Source of the DNA: Chelydra serpentina
Lineage: Eukaryota; Chordata; Testudines; Chelydridae
Length of the DNA: 64,000 nt
Reading direction: 5' to 3'
Assembly: GCA_037349315.1 (NCBI GenBank)
Contig: JBAIAC010000048.1
Coordinates: 38,070,501-38,134,500 of the forward strand
The translations under genes and the position numbers were made by a program. Below, piece after piece: positions 1-10,419 of the stretch. Under the pieces are notes generated by a model. The model ran no database searches and was not told the DNA's origin. It was given only the letters and a program-made list of their open reading frames with translations. Each line of letters starts with the position of its first letter. Position 1 is the stretch's first letter.

Positions 1-203
1 AAATCCCTGTATGATTTGGATCCTTTGCACTTTTAAAAAGACTTTTTTCCTCCTCATGTTTTATCACAGCATTTGAGATAGAAGTGACTATCTTTAGTTG
101 CATCCACCTGGGGTAGAAGAGCATTCTCAACACTATTTTCCCAGTCTGTCTTGGAGGAAGGGGTGTGACTGAGATGGAGTGATCTGATGAAAAGAGGGGG
201 TCT

Positions 204-592
204 TGCATAGAACCTCAGAGTTAAGAACACCTTGGGAATGGAGGTTGTTCAGAACTCTGAAATGTTTGTAACTCTGAACAAGACGTCATGGCTGTTCTTT
301 AAAAAGTTTACAATTGAACATTGACTTAATACAGCTTTGAAACTTTTTATGCAGAAGAAAAATGCTGCTTTTCACCATCTTAATTTAAATGAAACAAGCA
401 CAGAACCACTTTCCTTACTTTGTCAAATCTTTTTTTTTTTTTAAACTTGCCCTTTATTTTTAATAGTTTACGTTTAACATAGTACTGTAGTCTCTGCTAT
501 TGCCTGATTGTGTACTTCCAGTTCCAAATGACGTGTATGGTTGACCAGTCAGTTCATAACTCTGGTGTTCGTAACTCTAAGGCTCTACTGTA
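204..592. mobile_element. Palindromic MITE, probably pogo/Tc1-like DNA transposon
   Basis: The left end (about 204-235) reads TAGAACCTCAGAGTTAAG. The right end, read on the minus strand from 592, reads TACAGTAGAGCCTTAGAG; the two continue as an imperfect inverted repeat containing GAACACC. TA lies at both edges, which fits a Tc1/mariner-superfamily target site. The interior is AT-rich, includes a T-run near 431-442, and has no ORF of note. The superfamily is an inference from the TA flanks. Confidence 0.5.
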
Positions 593-1206
593 CTTTGGCA
601 GGATGGGAGGAATTTAAGGCCTTATTTTTGCTCTTAGGAATAATTTTACCCCCATTTTCAAAAGCCCCACAGAAAGCCATTGGAAAAACCTATCCCCTCC
701 ACTAGCATAGTGCCTCAGTGCAGGGGAACTCCATAGGGAATGAAAAGGAGGTATTCTTCTTCCTCAAACCATATAGCTATCCTAGCTGCTGCTACTACAG
801 TCTTCAGACTGCAGTGACTTCCACCTTGTTTGTGCCCCGATACATGGATAGATACACTAGCTCTGTCTGCACGGATTCTTCCACCCCCAACTCTTCCTTT
901 TCACAATAGTGTATGTGGAGCAGGGCTGTGTGAAACCCAGGGGGTAGGCACCTCCCACATGGATCCCCTTGCATTCAGCCCTACCTCTCCCCATGCCATT
1001 GTACTACATGGATTCTCACTAGAGAGCCATCTATAGATGCAGATATAGGGCAGGCTTTACCCCTTAATGAGTTAGCTCTTTACAGCTTAAGAATGTTTGC
1101 TTATCTGTCCTTCTGGCATTTAAAAAAACCCATTAACTGTATGCCTTATCAGAGCTTCCTATATGACTTACCTAAATATAATATACAGTGAGCGATGAAA
1201 AATATA
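593..1206. other. No gene seen
   Basis: Unique-looking DNA. The short open frames at 718-1036 start at non-ATG codons or have no recognisable domain, so I regard them as chance. Confidence 0.5.
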
Positions 1207-1214
1207 TTCAAGAA

Positions 1215-1672
1215 CAGCGGTTCTCAACCCGCAGCCCACATGTGGCCCAGCTGTGTGCTAAAGGCCTCTAGGTTGAGCGGCAGGTTTCTGGCTGGCTGCC
1301 AGCCGGCCGGCCCGCCCCGCATGGCAGGGGTCTGAGGCTACCAGCCAGTCCCGCAGGGTCCGGGGTCTGCCCCACAGGATCGCAGTCTGGGGTCGGGGCT
1401 GCCGGCCTGCCCCGTGAGGTTGGGGTCCAGGCTTCCCTGCCACCCCGCCCCCGCACAGTAGGGTCCAGGGTCCCTGCCGCCCTGCCCACACCCAGGGCTC
1501 CAATCCTGGCCCGACTTGTGGAGGGACCTGTGGGTGGGAGGCGCTGGGCATAGGGATCTGGGAGGGTTGCGGGGGGAGGGGAAGGCATGCTGTGGTTCTC
1601 AACCTGTGGCTCAGGTAACACATAGTGGGCCACATATGCAGCCCACAATGATAAATAGGTTGAGAACCATTG
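1215..1672. mobile_element. Non-autonomous hAT transposon, 458 bp, with perfect 8-bp TSD
   Basis: The ends are CAGCGGTTCTCAACC and, on the other strand, CAATGGTTCTCAACC, typical of hAT-Charlie-type termini. The element is bracketed by a perfect 8-bp duplication TTCAAGAA at 1207-1214 and 1673-1680. The interior is GC-rich and contains subterminal 'cccacatgtggcc'-like sequence. The long minus-strand frames inside are low-complexity Pro/Arg/Gly readings and have no transposase motif. Confidence 0.9.
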
Positions 1673-1680
1673 TTCAAGAA

Positions 1681-3334
1681 GATTCTGTTAGTGTGGTTTT
1701 AATCATTACAAATAGGCATCTAGTTGTGTAGCATAATATTAATTCAAGAGGGAAAAACAGTCAATACAGAAGTCTTTTTTAAGAGATATTCATCCAATTT
1801 TTTAAAGAAATCACTAAAAAGACAAACTATACACTGTAGATCTAACCATAACGTTTAAATTTAAAAAGTATAACCTGTGCTCCCAATATAACAAAATCAG
1901 CTCTCCAGTGGAATGCATTCTCTTTGTGCAATTTGTTCATATCTAGGAATGACAACACCTGATTAACGTGGCAAACAAACAATCTCAATCTCTCTTCCAC
2001 CCAGGTAAGCATTCTATATCATATGAGAACATGCAAGAAATGAAGGTTCTACAACTCATGGAAAAATTACTCAATAGTTTCCATAGAGCAGACAGATGAA
2101 AGATTGCTGGTGAAATCCTGGCTCCATTTACGTTAGCAGCTAAACTCCCATTAACTTCAACAGTGCCAGGATTTCACCCTGAATAGTCAGGATTTTGCTA
2201 CTATGTAGAACGATGACAATTGCATTGATTTTTTTGTTGCTGTTTTATTTGTTTTTAAATTTCCAAACATCAAAGCTGGAAAAAAAGTTCCCAGGTTAAT
2301 ACTTGGAGCTAATGTTTTTAGTTTATTGGTCATTTATCATGTGATGTTATAATTAACTAATATGTTATGTCATATATAATCATTGTATGCTAAACAGAGT
2401 TACATTGTAGGATTATAGAAGTAGAAGATTGATCAGTAGTTAAAAGGGATAATTATATATTAGGTATCTAAGTAAGAAAGGCTAAAATGCAAGGCCTATA
2501 GGCTGAGGCCTGCAAGATTTTAGCTTCGCTATTTTAGGCGTTGGAGATAAATGCTGATATAAGTAAGTGACCAAAGAATAACCCGAAGCCCTAAGCAGAC
2601 ACCCTAATGGCCCCCCAGACCCTTTGAAACCTTTGTGCAGGACTACATACTTCAACTTGCATCACAAAACAGGAAATACATGCTTATCTACCCCTAATAT
2701 CTTTCAGTAACACATTTCAGAATTCCCAAGCTCAAAATAAAATCTAAAAATATGCATATCAAATTGCTATGCAGCTAAAATTTGATACAGCAATACATCA
2801 CCATACTCATGTGTAGCTGCCTTTGTGTTTACATGCTAACTTGATCATTACAATCCACAAATAAGTAATCCCTTTTGTAAATTCTTTCAAAAGAATGTAC
2901 CCCATTTCATTTTAGACTGGTTTTATACAAGATTATCTTCACACACACCACAAAAGACCTTAAGCTACATAAACAACAACATATAATGAAGCCCCATAGA
3001 TTCACCCTTGCTATAAAAATGAATAATATTAGTCTGTATATTTCCTTAGGTTGATCTAACACTGTATACCGCTCTTGATTTGTCTTAAAGTAGCTTTTTT
3101 CCCTCAATTTTTCTGTCTCACTTCCCACAATGGGGCAATGACTTCACAACAGGTAGAGAACATGAACTGAAGGTTTTAATCTCGGTGAACACAAAGGCAG
3201 TGCAAAACTGGGACCCAATACTAAATTATTTCACGTTTTTGAAAAAGGAACTTACTCTTTATGCATACAACAATTGCGGCTTAAGAATCTAGAATTTATC
3301 AGTTACTAAAATGTCTACTTATTTAATCCAGGTA
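1681..3334. other. No gene seen; AT-rich with possible old repeat relics
   Basis: No convincing coding sequence. A short inverted-repeat relic around 2111-2176 has arms tgaaatcctgg and ccaggatttca around an 'attaacttcaa' core. About 2380-2870 has the feel of an old LTR or DNA-repeat relic, but no boundaries can be set. Confidence 0.4.
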
Positions 3335-3496
3335 TTAGTAGTAGTGGCGCACACAGCACCCAGGAGCACTAATCACGGTGTTAGGTCCGGTACAAATGGA
3401 AAATGATGACTTTCCCGGCCCCAAAGAGCTTACAATCTAAGTATAAGACGAGCGACAATAGATGGATACAGACAGGCGGGGGACCACAAAGAAACA
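3335..3496. repeat. Old amniote interspersed repeat fragment
   Basis: The sequence includes 'gccccaaagagcttacaatctaag' and 'gacaatagatggatacagacag', which I recognise as a widespread old reptile repeat. A related piece lies near 11835-11900. The class is not assigned. Confidence 0.4.
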
Positions 3497-4123
3497 GTTT
3501 CACAGAATCATAGAATTATTAGGGTGGAAGAGACCTCAGGAGGTCATCTAGTCCAACCCCCTGCTCAAAGCAGGACCAACCATAGGTGCCGACTCTGTGG
3601 GTGCTCCGGTGCTGGAGCACCCACGGGAAAAAATTGTGGGTGCTGAGTACCCACCAGCAGCTCCCGCCAGCCCACGGGCGCGGGCGCCCGCCCAACTCAC
3701 CTTCCGGGTTCTCGGTTTCCTGGCCAGAGGCGCCTCCCGCCAAGGAGCTTTTTTTAGCTGCAACAGCCGCCTCTCAGCTATGTGGCGGGGGGGGGGGGGC
3801 GGTGCCTTGGGTGGTGGGGGTGGGGCAGCAGCATTCCCTGATCCCGCAGTGTGGCCGCCCCGCGCTGGGATTGGCCATCCGGGCTGCCGCTCAGTTTCTC
3901 TCTGGGCCTGAGAGGCTAGGCTAGGACGTGTGGAAAGGAACATGGCCGGGCCCGGGGGGCGGGGCCTGTGTCGGCGCTGCCTCCCGCCCACCATACTGTG
4001 GTCAGTTGGATTCGGGGGGCGGCGGCAGGAGGCGGGTCTGCCGGACTGAGGAGCGGATGCCGGGCTGAGCGCAGGATCCCGGTGCACAGTGGGCGGGCAC
4101 TGTGCGGCGAGTGGGGCGTGAGG

Positions 4124-4165
4124 CAGTAGCATAGCCGGGGGGGAGCGGCCGCTCCCACTGTGGCC
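4124..4165. mobile_element. Terminal fragment of the CAGTRGCRTAGC element nested inside the hAT
   Basis: CAGTAGCATAGC is followed by the G-run and GAGCGGCCGCTCC. This matches the minus-strand reading of the right end of the 10420-11067 element. No partner end is seen downstream, so this is a captured or truncated terminus. Confidence 0.55.
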
Positions 4166-4372
4166 GAAGCAGCGTTTTAAAAGGCCCGCAGCTCCCTGTG
4201 GCTGCAAGAGCCGCGGGCCTTTTAAAGCACCGCCTGATCCCCGCTGCCGGAGCCGGGCTCAGGCGGCGTTTTAAAAGGCCCGCGGCTCGCGCACCCGCGG
4301 GGATCCACGGGCCTTTTAAAGCGCTACCGGAGCGGGGCTCGGACGGGGAGCCGCAGGCCTTTTAAAAGCCCG
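4166..4372. repeat. Clustered inverted repeats of a TTTTAAAAGGCCCG motif
   Basis: Five occurrences of (GC)TTTTAAAAGGCCCGC or its complement lie in about 200 bp (near 4173, 4215, 4268, 4310 and 4357), alternating in orientation. The complementary copies can pair into several alternative stems. Confidence 0.7.
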
Positions 4373-5064
4373 TCAGGGGGACGGAGTGTGAGCAGGGTGC
4401 ACGGATTCTTGTAGTTAGATGAGTAGAGGGAGCTGGGTGCGGGGACTGCAGGGTGGGGTGGGTGCGGGGTGGGGTAGAGGGAGCTGGGTGCCACGTGGGG
4501 AAGAGGAGTCTGGGGGCGAGAGCTGGGTGGAGAAGAGGGAGCTGGGTGCAGTGCGGGAGCTGGGGGCGGGAGCTGGGTGGAAGGTGAGTTGGGCGGGCGG
4601 GCGCACGGGGTGGGGGGCTGGCAGGGAGCAGCTGGTGGGTGCTCGGCACCCAACAATTTTTCCCGGGGGTGAGTGGGCGGGGATTTGGCGAAGGGGCGGG
4701 GCCACGGGCGCAAGCACCCAACAGGGCCGACAAAACTTGGCACCTATGGGACCAACACCAACTAAATCATCCCAGCCAAGGCTTTGTCAAGCCAGGCCTT
4801 AAAAAACTCTAAGGATGAAGTTTCCACCGCCTCCATTCCAGTGCTTCACCACCCTCCTAGTGAAATAGTGTTTCCTAATATCCAATCTAGACCTCCTCCA
4901 CTGCAACTTGGGACCATTTCTTCTTGTTCTATCATCTGCCATCACTGAGAACAGCCGAGCTCCATTCTCTGGTAATTCATAGATCCATAGATTCTAGGGC
5001 TGGAAGGGACCTCGAGAGGTCATCGAGTCCAGCCCCCTGCACTTATGGCAGGACCAATTACTGT

Positions 5065-7972
5065 CTAGACCATCCCTGATAGACATTTATCTAACCTACT
5101 CTTAAATATCTCCAGAGATGGAGATTCCACAACCTCCCGGGGCAGTTTATTCCAGTGTTTAACCACCCTGACAGTTAGGAACTTTTTCCTAATGTCCAAC
5201 CTAAACCTCCCTTGCTGCAGTTTAAGCCCATTGCTTCTTGTTCTATTCTCAGATGCTAAGATGAACAAGTTTTCTCCCTCCTCCTTATGACACCCTTTTA
5301 GATACCTGAAGACTGCTATCATGTCCCCGCTCAGTCTTCTCTTTTCCAAACTAAACAAACCCAATTCGTTCAGCCTTCCTTCATAGGTCATATTCTCTAG
5401 ACCCTTAATCATTCTTGTTGCTCTTCTCTGGACCCTCTCCAATTTCTCCACATCTTTCTTGAAATGCGGTGGCCAGAACTGGACACAATACTCCAGTTGA
5501 GGCCTAACCGGTGCAGAGTAGAGCGGAAGAATGACTTCTCATGTCTTGCTCACAACACACCTGTTAATGCAGCCCAGAATCAAGTTTGCTTTTTTTGCAA
5601 CAGCATCACACTGTTGACTCATATTTAGCTTGTGGTCCACTATAACCCCTAGATCCCTTTCTGCCGTACTCCTTCCTAGACAGTCTCCTCCCATTCTGTA
5701 TGTGTGAAACTGATTGTTCCTACCTAAGTGGAGCACTTTGCATTTGTCCTTATTAAACTTCATCCTGTTTACCTCTGACCATTTCTCCAATTTGTCCAGA
5801 TCATTTTGAATTATGACCCTATCCTCCAAAGCAGTTGCAATCCCTCCCAGTTTGGTATCATCTGCAAACTTAATAAGCGTACTTTCTATGCCAATATCCA
5901 AGTCGTTGATGAAGATATTGAACAGAGCCGGTCACAAAACAGACCCTTGCGGAACCCCACTCGTTATACCTTCCCAGCAGGATTGGGAACCATTTATAAC
6001 TACTCTCTGAGTACGGTTATCCAGCCAGTTGCGCACCCACCTTATAGTAGCCCCATCTAAGTTGTATTTCCCTAGTTTATTGATAAGAATAGCATGCGAG
6101 ACCGTATCAAATGCCTTACTAAAGTCTAGGTATACCACATCCACCGCTTCTCCCTTATCCACAAGACTCGTTATCCTATCAAAGAAAGCTATCAGATTGG
6201 TTTGACATGATTTGTTCTTTACAAATCCATGCTGGTTATTCCCTATCACCTTACCACCTTCCAAGTGTTTGCAGATGATTTCCTTAATTACTTGCTCCAT
6301 TATTTTCCCTGGCACAGAAGTTAAACTAACTGGTCTGTAGTTTCCTGGGTTGTTTTTATTTCCCTTTTTATAGATGGGCACTATATTTGCCCTTTTCCAG
6401 TCTTCTGGAATCTCTCCTGTCTCCCATGATTTACCAAAGATAATAGCTAGAGGCTCAGATACCTCCTCTATTAGCTCCTTGAGTATTCTAGGATGCATTT
6501 CATCAGGTCCTGGTGACCTGCAGGCATCTAACTTACCTAAGTGATTTTTAACTTGTTCTTTTTTTATTTTATCTTCTAAACCTTCCCCCTTCCCATTTGC
6601 ATTCACTATGTTAGGCATTCCCTCAGACTTCTCGGTGAAGACCGAAACAAAGAAGTCATTAAGCATCTCTGCCATTTCCAAGTTTCCTGTTACTGTTTCT
6701 CCCTCCTCACTGAGTAGTGGGCCTACCCTGTCCTTGGTCTTCCTCTTGCTTCTAATGTATTGACAAAATTTTTCTTGTTTCCCTTTATTCCTGTAGCTAG
6801 TTTGAGCTCATTTTGTGCCTTTGCCTTTCTAATCTTGCCCCTGCACTCCCGTGTTGTTTGCCTATATTCATCCTTTGTAATGTGTCCTAGTTTCCATTTT
6901 TTATACGACTCCTTTTTATTATTTAGATCTTGCAAGATCTCGTGGTTAAGCCAACGTGGTCTTTTGCCACATTTTCTATCTTTCCTACCCAGCGGAATAG
7001 TTTGCTTTTGGGCCCTTAATAGTGTCCCTTTGAAATACTGCCAGCTCTCCTCAGTTGTTTTTCCCCTGTCTTGATTCCCATGGGACCTTACCTATCAGCT
7101 CTCTGAGCTTACCAAAATCCGCTTTCCTGAAATCCATTGTCTCTATTTTGCTGTACTCCCTTCTACCCTTCCTTAGAATTGTGAACTCTAGGATTTCATG
7201 ATCACTTTCGCCCAAGCTGCCTTCTACTTTCAAGTTCTCAACGAGTTCCTCCCTATTTGTTAAAATCAAATCTTGAACAGCTTCCCCCCTAGTAGCTTTC
7301 TCAACCTTCTGAAATAAAATGTTGTCTGCAATGCAGTCCAAGAACTTATTGGATAGTCTGTGCCCCCGCCGTGTTATTTTCCCAATATATATCTGGATAG
7401 TTGAAGTCCCCCATCACCACCAAGTCTTGGGCTTTGGATGATTTTGTTAGTTGTTTAAAAAAAGCCTCATCCACCTCTTCCACCTGGTTAGGTGGCCTGT
7501 AGTAGACTCCTAGCATGACATCACCCTTGTTTTTTACCCCTTTTAGCCTAACCCAGAGACTCTCAACACTTCCGTCCCCTCTGTCCATCTCTACCTCAGT
7601 CCAAGTGTGTACATTTTTAATATATAAGGCAACACCTCCTCCCTTTTTCCCCCGTCTGTCCTTCCTGAGCAAGCTGTACCCATCCATAACAACATTCCAA
7701 TCATGTGCATTATCCCACCAAGTTTCGGTGATGCCAACAATGTCATAGTTGAATTTATTTATTAGCACTTCCAGTTCTTCCTGCTTATTACCCATACTTC
7801 TTGCATTTGTATACAGGCATCTAAGATACTGATTTGATCTTGCCTCCCAGTTTTGCCCTGACCCTCCTGTCTCTTTATCATTAGAGCCCATGCCCCCTCC
7901 TATTTCCGACCCATCTCCCAGGTCCTCATGTTCTCCACTTACCTGTGGGCTTTGCTCACCTGTCCCCGTCAA
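5065..7972 (-). pseudogene. CR1 ORF2 (AP endonuclease + reverse transcriptase), broken
   Basis: This would encode the CR1 replication protein, which nicks target DNA and reverse-transcribes the element RNA on site. The endonuclease lies at 7346-7972 ([42 protein letters not shown]) and continues at 7051-7341 with [12 protein letters not shown] blocks are at 5932-6681 ([21 protein letters not shown]), with FADDTKLGG in 5539-5901. The C-terminal [16 protein letters not shown] region is at 5065-5451. The reading frame changes near 7345, near 7040 and near 6720. In-frame stops interrupt at 5932-5934 (TGA just after PQGSVL) and 5539-5541. It cannot make a functional protein. Confidence 0.9.
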
Positions 7973-7974
7973 AC

Positions 7975-9194
7975 CTAGTTTAAAGCCCTCCTCACTAGAT
8001 TAGCCAGTCTGTATCCAAATAGGGTCTTTCCCCTTCTCGAAAGGTGAACGCCATCTCTGCCTAGCAGTTCTTCCTGGATTAGCATCCCGTGGTCGAGGAA
8101 GCCAAAGCCCTCCTGGCGACACCATCTTCGCAGCCAGGCATTCACCTCCACGATGCACCTGTCTCTGCCTGGGCCCCTACCTTTGACAGGAAGGATCAAA
8201 GAGAATACCACCTGCGCTCCAAACTCCTTCACCCGTACTCCCAGAGCCCTGTAGTCACTCTTGATCTGCTCAGTGTCACATCTCGCAGTATCATTTGTGC
8301 CCACATGGATGAGTAGCATGGGGTAGTAGTCAGAGGACTGGATAATCCTTGACAATGCCTCCGTAACGTCTCGGATACGGGACCCCGGCAGGCAACATAC
8401 CTCCCGAGATGAAATGTCAAGGCGACAGATGGGCGCCTCCGTCCCCCTCAGCAGAGAGTCTCCGACCACCACTACCCTACGTTTCCTATTCACAGTGGTG
8501 GCAGCAGACTTCCCAGCCTTAGGGGTACGAGGCTTCTCCTCCTCTGCTGTAGGGGGAGATTCCTTCTCTCCTGTATCAAGAAGAGCATAACGGTTTCCTA
8601 TTACCATGGCAGCAGGGTTTGGAGCAGGGGTGGAGCACTGCCTGCTGCCAGAAGTAACCAGCTGCCAGTGTCCACCCTGAGGGCTGGTCTACACTAACCC
8701 CCCAATTCGAACTAAGATACGCAACTTCAGCTACGTGAATAACGTAGCTGAAGTCGAAGTATCTTAGTTCGAATGAAAAGGTACTTACCCGGGGTCCACA
8801 CGCGGCGCGCAGGCTCCCCCGTCAACTCCGCCTACTCCGTTCATGGAGCAGGATTACAAGCGTCGACGGGGGAGCACTTCCTGGTTCGATTTATCGCGTC
8901 TAGACAAGACGCGATAAATCGAACCCAGAAGATCGATTGGACTCCTCCGACGCGACGCGTAAGTATAGACGTACCACCCTGAGCCATTTCCTCCTCCACC
9001 AGTGGTGTGTCAGCAGTCCTGTGTACTGGGACAGCTACCTCAGCTGTCTCCACACGGACACTGTCCAGGAATTGTTCATGGACTTGGATGCTCCTCAATC
9101 TAGCCACCTCCTCCTGTAGCTCTCCCACCTGCTACCTGAGAGATTCCACCAGCAGGCACCTGTCACATTGAGAGCTCCAGCAAGAGGTGGCTCA
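7975..9194 (-). pseudogene. CR1 ORF1 with SGNH/GDSL-esterase domain, split by a MITE
   Basis: The C-terminal part (7975-8607 and upstream) has the SGNH hydrolase signature seen in CR1 ORF1 proteins: VVVVGDSLLRG (nucleophile Ser block), HVGTNDTA (Asn block) and GRDGVHLSRRGK (the Asp-x-x-His block). Upstream, beyond the MITE, lies a CxxC-type stretch (QCDRCLLVESLR) and a heptad-like VGELQEEVARLRSIQ segment, probably a coiled coil. An in-frame TAG is at 9132-9134. Removing the 299-bp MITE plus one 3-bp target copy (302 bp) puts both halves in the same frame, so the MITE is the only other lesion I see from 9131 down to the stop. ORF1 is presumed to be an RNA-binding, RNP-forming protein. Confidence 0.85.
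8681..8979. mobile_element. Harbinger-type MITE, 299 bp, TGA target duplication
   Basis: The ends are GGGCTGGTCTACACT and, on the minus strand, GGGTGGTACGTCTATACT. They are flanked by TGA at 8678-8680 and 8980-8982 (3-bp duplication, PIF/Harbinger style). Inside are two strong hairpins: arms at 8705-8736 / 8742-8774 containing TTCGAACTAAGATAC, and perfect 19-bp arms at 8883-8901 / 8907-8925 with a 5-nt loop. It has no coding capacity. A sister copy lies at 37552-37832, and the GTCTACAC tip is shared with the autonomous element at 56988-62054. Confidence 0.88.
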
Positions 9195-9200
9195 GTTTCC

Positions 9201-10189
9201 CCAAATCTTTCTCTGCCACATGAGCATAGTGCTGCTGGAGCGCTCCAGAACATTGCTTCAGCACTTCAAAAACAGACCCAGCATGCTCTCTGCTTGCCAG
9301 CTCCACTCCCGGATTCCCCGTGTACATATAAACACTGACGACCCTGCATGGGGCTTGCAGTCTGCCAGGGGGTTGGGCTCCCTGCCTCCATACATTACAA
9401 CTCCCACCAGGACTGGCAGGAGGCCAGGACTACACACTGGGGAAGTAGTGGCATGTGCAAGCCAGTCTGGTGGCATCTGCCAGAGCTTCAAGGGTACCGG
9501 CTCAGCTCAATTGGAATCAATACCTCTGCCCTCCCTCCTCCAAATAGGCTCCTTCAGGGCACCAAGGATTATCCCCCATCCATCCCCCTAGCTCTGCTAG
9601 GCCACAGGGCCATCCCCCACCCTCCCACCACCTATCTCCTACTCTTTTAGTATGCCACATTTTACTTTGTGTGCTTTGGCATTATATTAAGAACAGTGAC
9701 AAATAAATGACCAGGACCCTGCTGCCAAGTTGCTCTGACTTGTGTTTGACCTCAGCTTCATGGCGTTGTTAAGAACAACCTCATGAATGAAGCGCCTAGT
9801 GTTAAGAAATATTTCAGTTTTTTTAGCAGGGATGAAAGAAAAGTGTTCCAGACCTCGCCGTATTATCCCAAACACTAGAAGTTAGAACTGATAAGCCAGA
9901 AGCTTAAAATAAGAACTAGATATTTATCTTCAAAGGTTTTTAAATTAGACATCACATTTGATCCCTATTCTCCTAACAAGGCCCTTTGAAGACAATGGGA
10001 TTCTTGCCTTCATGAGGAGTTTTGGGTCAAGTTTTTCACTGGGTCGAGCCTTCAAGCCTCGCGCAACAGGAATCACCACTGTGGGGTGAGCTCACTCTTC
10101 AGAGCCACCTCTTTGCATCAACCAGGGTAAAGACAGCAACCCACCCCGCAACACATACACACGCACACACATGCACAAGTGCAGGGACT
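9201..10189. other. No gene seen; possible CR1 5' UTR then unique DNA
   Basis: 9201 to about 9340 could be the 5' leader of the upstream CR1. After that I see nothing assignable. The open frames at 9187-9650 overlap each other in several frames and lack motifs. A CA-rich stretch sits at 10146-10175. Confidence 0.4.
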
Positions 10190-10365
10190 CGTAGACTTTA
10201 AGGTCAGAAGGGACCACTATGATCATCTAGTCTGACCTTCTGCACAACGCAGGCCACAGGATCTCATCCACCCATTCCTGTAATAAACCTCTAACCTATG
10301 TCTGAGCTATTGAAGTCCTCAAATCATGGTTTAAAGACTTGATTTGAGGACTTCAAACCCAGAGC
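10190..10365 (-). mobile_element. CR1-type LINE 3' fragment (diverged), minus strand
   Basis: 'gatcatctagtctgacctt' and 'ctgcacaacgcaggccacag' are the tail of an older CR1 subfamily. The distal part carries a perfect 17-bp inverted repeat (10310-10326 with 10340-10356, 13-nt loop). Confidence 0.7.
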
Positions 10366-10419
10366 CTGGACTCCTCTTGTACGGGTCTGGGGACCTGCCC
10401 CCACTCTGCACACCCAGCC

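Larger units (their letters stand above)
3581..4748 (-). mobile_element. GC-rich non-autonomous hAT, 1,168 bp, inserted in CR1, 8-bp TSD
   Basis: The ends CATAGGTGCC and GGCACCTATG form a perfect terminal repeat. The flanking 8 bp GGACCAAC is duplicated at 3573-3580 and 4749-4756. Next to each tip is a palindromic GTGGGTGCTCCGG / GGAGCACCCAC segment. The same ends occur in reverse orientation at 63567-63883, so this is a family. The inside is very GC- and CpG-rich, with a G-run at 3787-3800, and has no transposase. The 219-aa minus-strand frame at 3548-4207 is a composition artefact. Confidence 0.88.
3500..4972 (-). mobile_element. CR1 LINE 3' fragment, minus strand, interrupted by a hAT
   Basis: The minus-strand CR1 tail begins near 3502 with the octamer-type 'cagaatcatagaatt', followed by the typical 'ggtcatctagtccaa' and 'ctgctcaaagcaggacca' segments. 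It is interrupted at 3581-4748 and resumes at 4757 with the CR1 C-terminal and 3' UTR sequence until about 4972. It is truncated at 5' and abuts a second, longer CR1. Only the last few hundred bases of the LINE are present. Confidence 0.85.
4975..9200 (-). mobile_element. Near full-length CR1 LINE, minus strand, decayed
   Basis: The 3' end is at about 4975 ('catagatccatagattctag'). Reading leftward on the minus strand gives a CR1 3' UTR, an ORF2 (RT plus endonuclease; 5065-7972), an ORF1 (7975 to about 9194) and possibly some 5' UTR. The 5' boundary is uncertain: 9200-9600 has no motif I can assign. ORF1 carries a Harbinger MITE at 8681-8979. CR1 is the dominant LINE of turtles, crocodilians and birds. 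Confidence 0.9.

Noticed and set aside
3548..4207. 219-aa minus-strand frame
   Set aside because: It spans a transposon boundary and CpG-rich DNA; low-complexity Pro/Ala/Arg composition.
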